This document shows positions 63,591 through 64,000 of a stretch of DNA of 64,000 nucleotides, in pieces. The notes beneath the pieces are model-generated. The model was not told where the DNA came from. It was given only the letters and a program-made list of their open reading frames with translations, and made no database searches. The DNA is taken from NCBI GenBank assembly GCA_021234535.1, contig CM037843.1:3986820-4050819 (forward strand). Direction: 5' to 3'. A program made the translations under genes and the position numbers. Each line of letters opens with the position of its first letter. Position 1 is the first letter of the stretch. The DNA comes from Stichopus chloronotus (Eukaryota; Echinodermata; Holothuroidea; Aspidochirotida; Stichopodidae).

Positions 63591-63947
63591 TTAAAGAGAA
63601 ACCTGGCTGTTATAAGCACCAAATATGGCACACAAAGAAAATAATTCGACCCATAGTCAAATCTTTCAGGTTCATCAATTAACAACTGCAAAGGCTTAAT
63701 CTCATCAAAACATTATACATGAAATGAGTTATGGAAGATGAATCATTTGAATTTTTGAAGGTTAGCGGTGAACATTTTTTTTTTCTTGAGCATCACATAA
63801 CTGTATTTCTTTCTTTGAGAAACTTATTTCTTGAAAAGAAGGCCACCACCCATCGTTTTTTTTAAATAATCTGCCATTCTGTGTCTACAAATATTGGTTT
63901 GAAAAACATGATTTTCTTCTTAAAACAAAAGCCTGATTTCCCTTTAA
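63591..63947 (+). mobile_element. MITE family B, near-complete diverged copy
   Basis: 357 bp bounded by TTAA at 63591-63594 and 63944-63947. The left end is decayed (AGAGAAACCTGGCTGTT), the right end better kept (AAAGCCTGATTTCCCT). The interior keeps CTCATCAAAACATTATACAT and AACTTATTTCTTGAAAAG. Confidence 0.9.
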
Positions 63948-64000
63948 GCCAATAACGAACTCTTCTTTTTAATATTTGTAACAGTTGTACAGCCGTGCTA

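Overview
This is about 64 kb of animal nuclear DNA. It is AT-rich, intron-bearing and full of short transposons, microsatellites and minisatellites, with no bacterial or organellar features. The lineage is most likely a marine deuterostome invertebrate, probably an echinoderm (sea cucumber or similar). That is an inference from the one recognisable exon, the frequent AGGCCTA palindrome, and repeat types I associate with echinoderm genomes; no sequence search supports it.

Only one coding segment is convincing. It is the last exon of a minus-strand gene at 57847-58201, with a textbook splice acceptor, 117 codons and a TAG stop. Its first residues and intron phase fit the C-terminal exon of a SIX1/2-class (sine oculis) homeobox gene. 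The conserved SIX domain and homeodomain are not in the window, so the upstream exon lies beyond base 64000 and the intron exceeds 5.8 kb. A probable 3' UTR runs to about 56.2 kb. Everything below that looks like a gene desert, possibly the 3' regulatory landscape of this gene. All other open frames of 60-190 codons look like chance or repeat translations; three exon-like islands (11.5, 19.1 and 25.6 kb) are flagged as weak candidates.

Layout: 1-0.2 kb, GC-rich 16-bp minisatellite; 0.9-1.3, 13.8-14.2 and 26.8-27.2 kb, MITE family A; 4.85 kb, tRNA-derived remnant; 8.0/23.9 and 9.5/45.5 kb, paired dispersed repeats; 12.3-12.7 kb, purine-rich minisatellite; 16.5 kb, (AT)n; 17.1, 25.1, 26.4, 28.8, 43.4, 53.6, 62.8 and 63.6 kb, MITE family B; 29.3, 33.6 and 52.2 kb, fold-back elements; 31.9 kb, (ATC)n; 37.7-39.2 kb, an 11-unit minisatellite of about 145 bp carrying arrays of AGGTCA half-sites; 48.8-50.5 and 60.8-62.2 kb, two copies of a 1.3-kb element ending in a GATA/GACA microsatellite; 52.9-54.5 kb, a fold-back element filled with AGATATCT-rich arrays and split by a nested family B MITE.

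The most notable signals are the SIX1/2-like exon, several sequence-unrelated non-autonomous families all bounded by TTAA, the nuclear-receptor-like half-site minisatellite, the satellite-bearing fold-back element, and a hand-counted excess of full CRE octamers (TGACGTCA). I found no clear previously undescribed multi-gene system.
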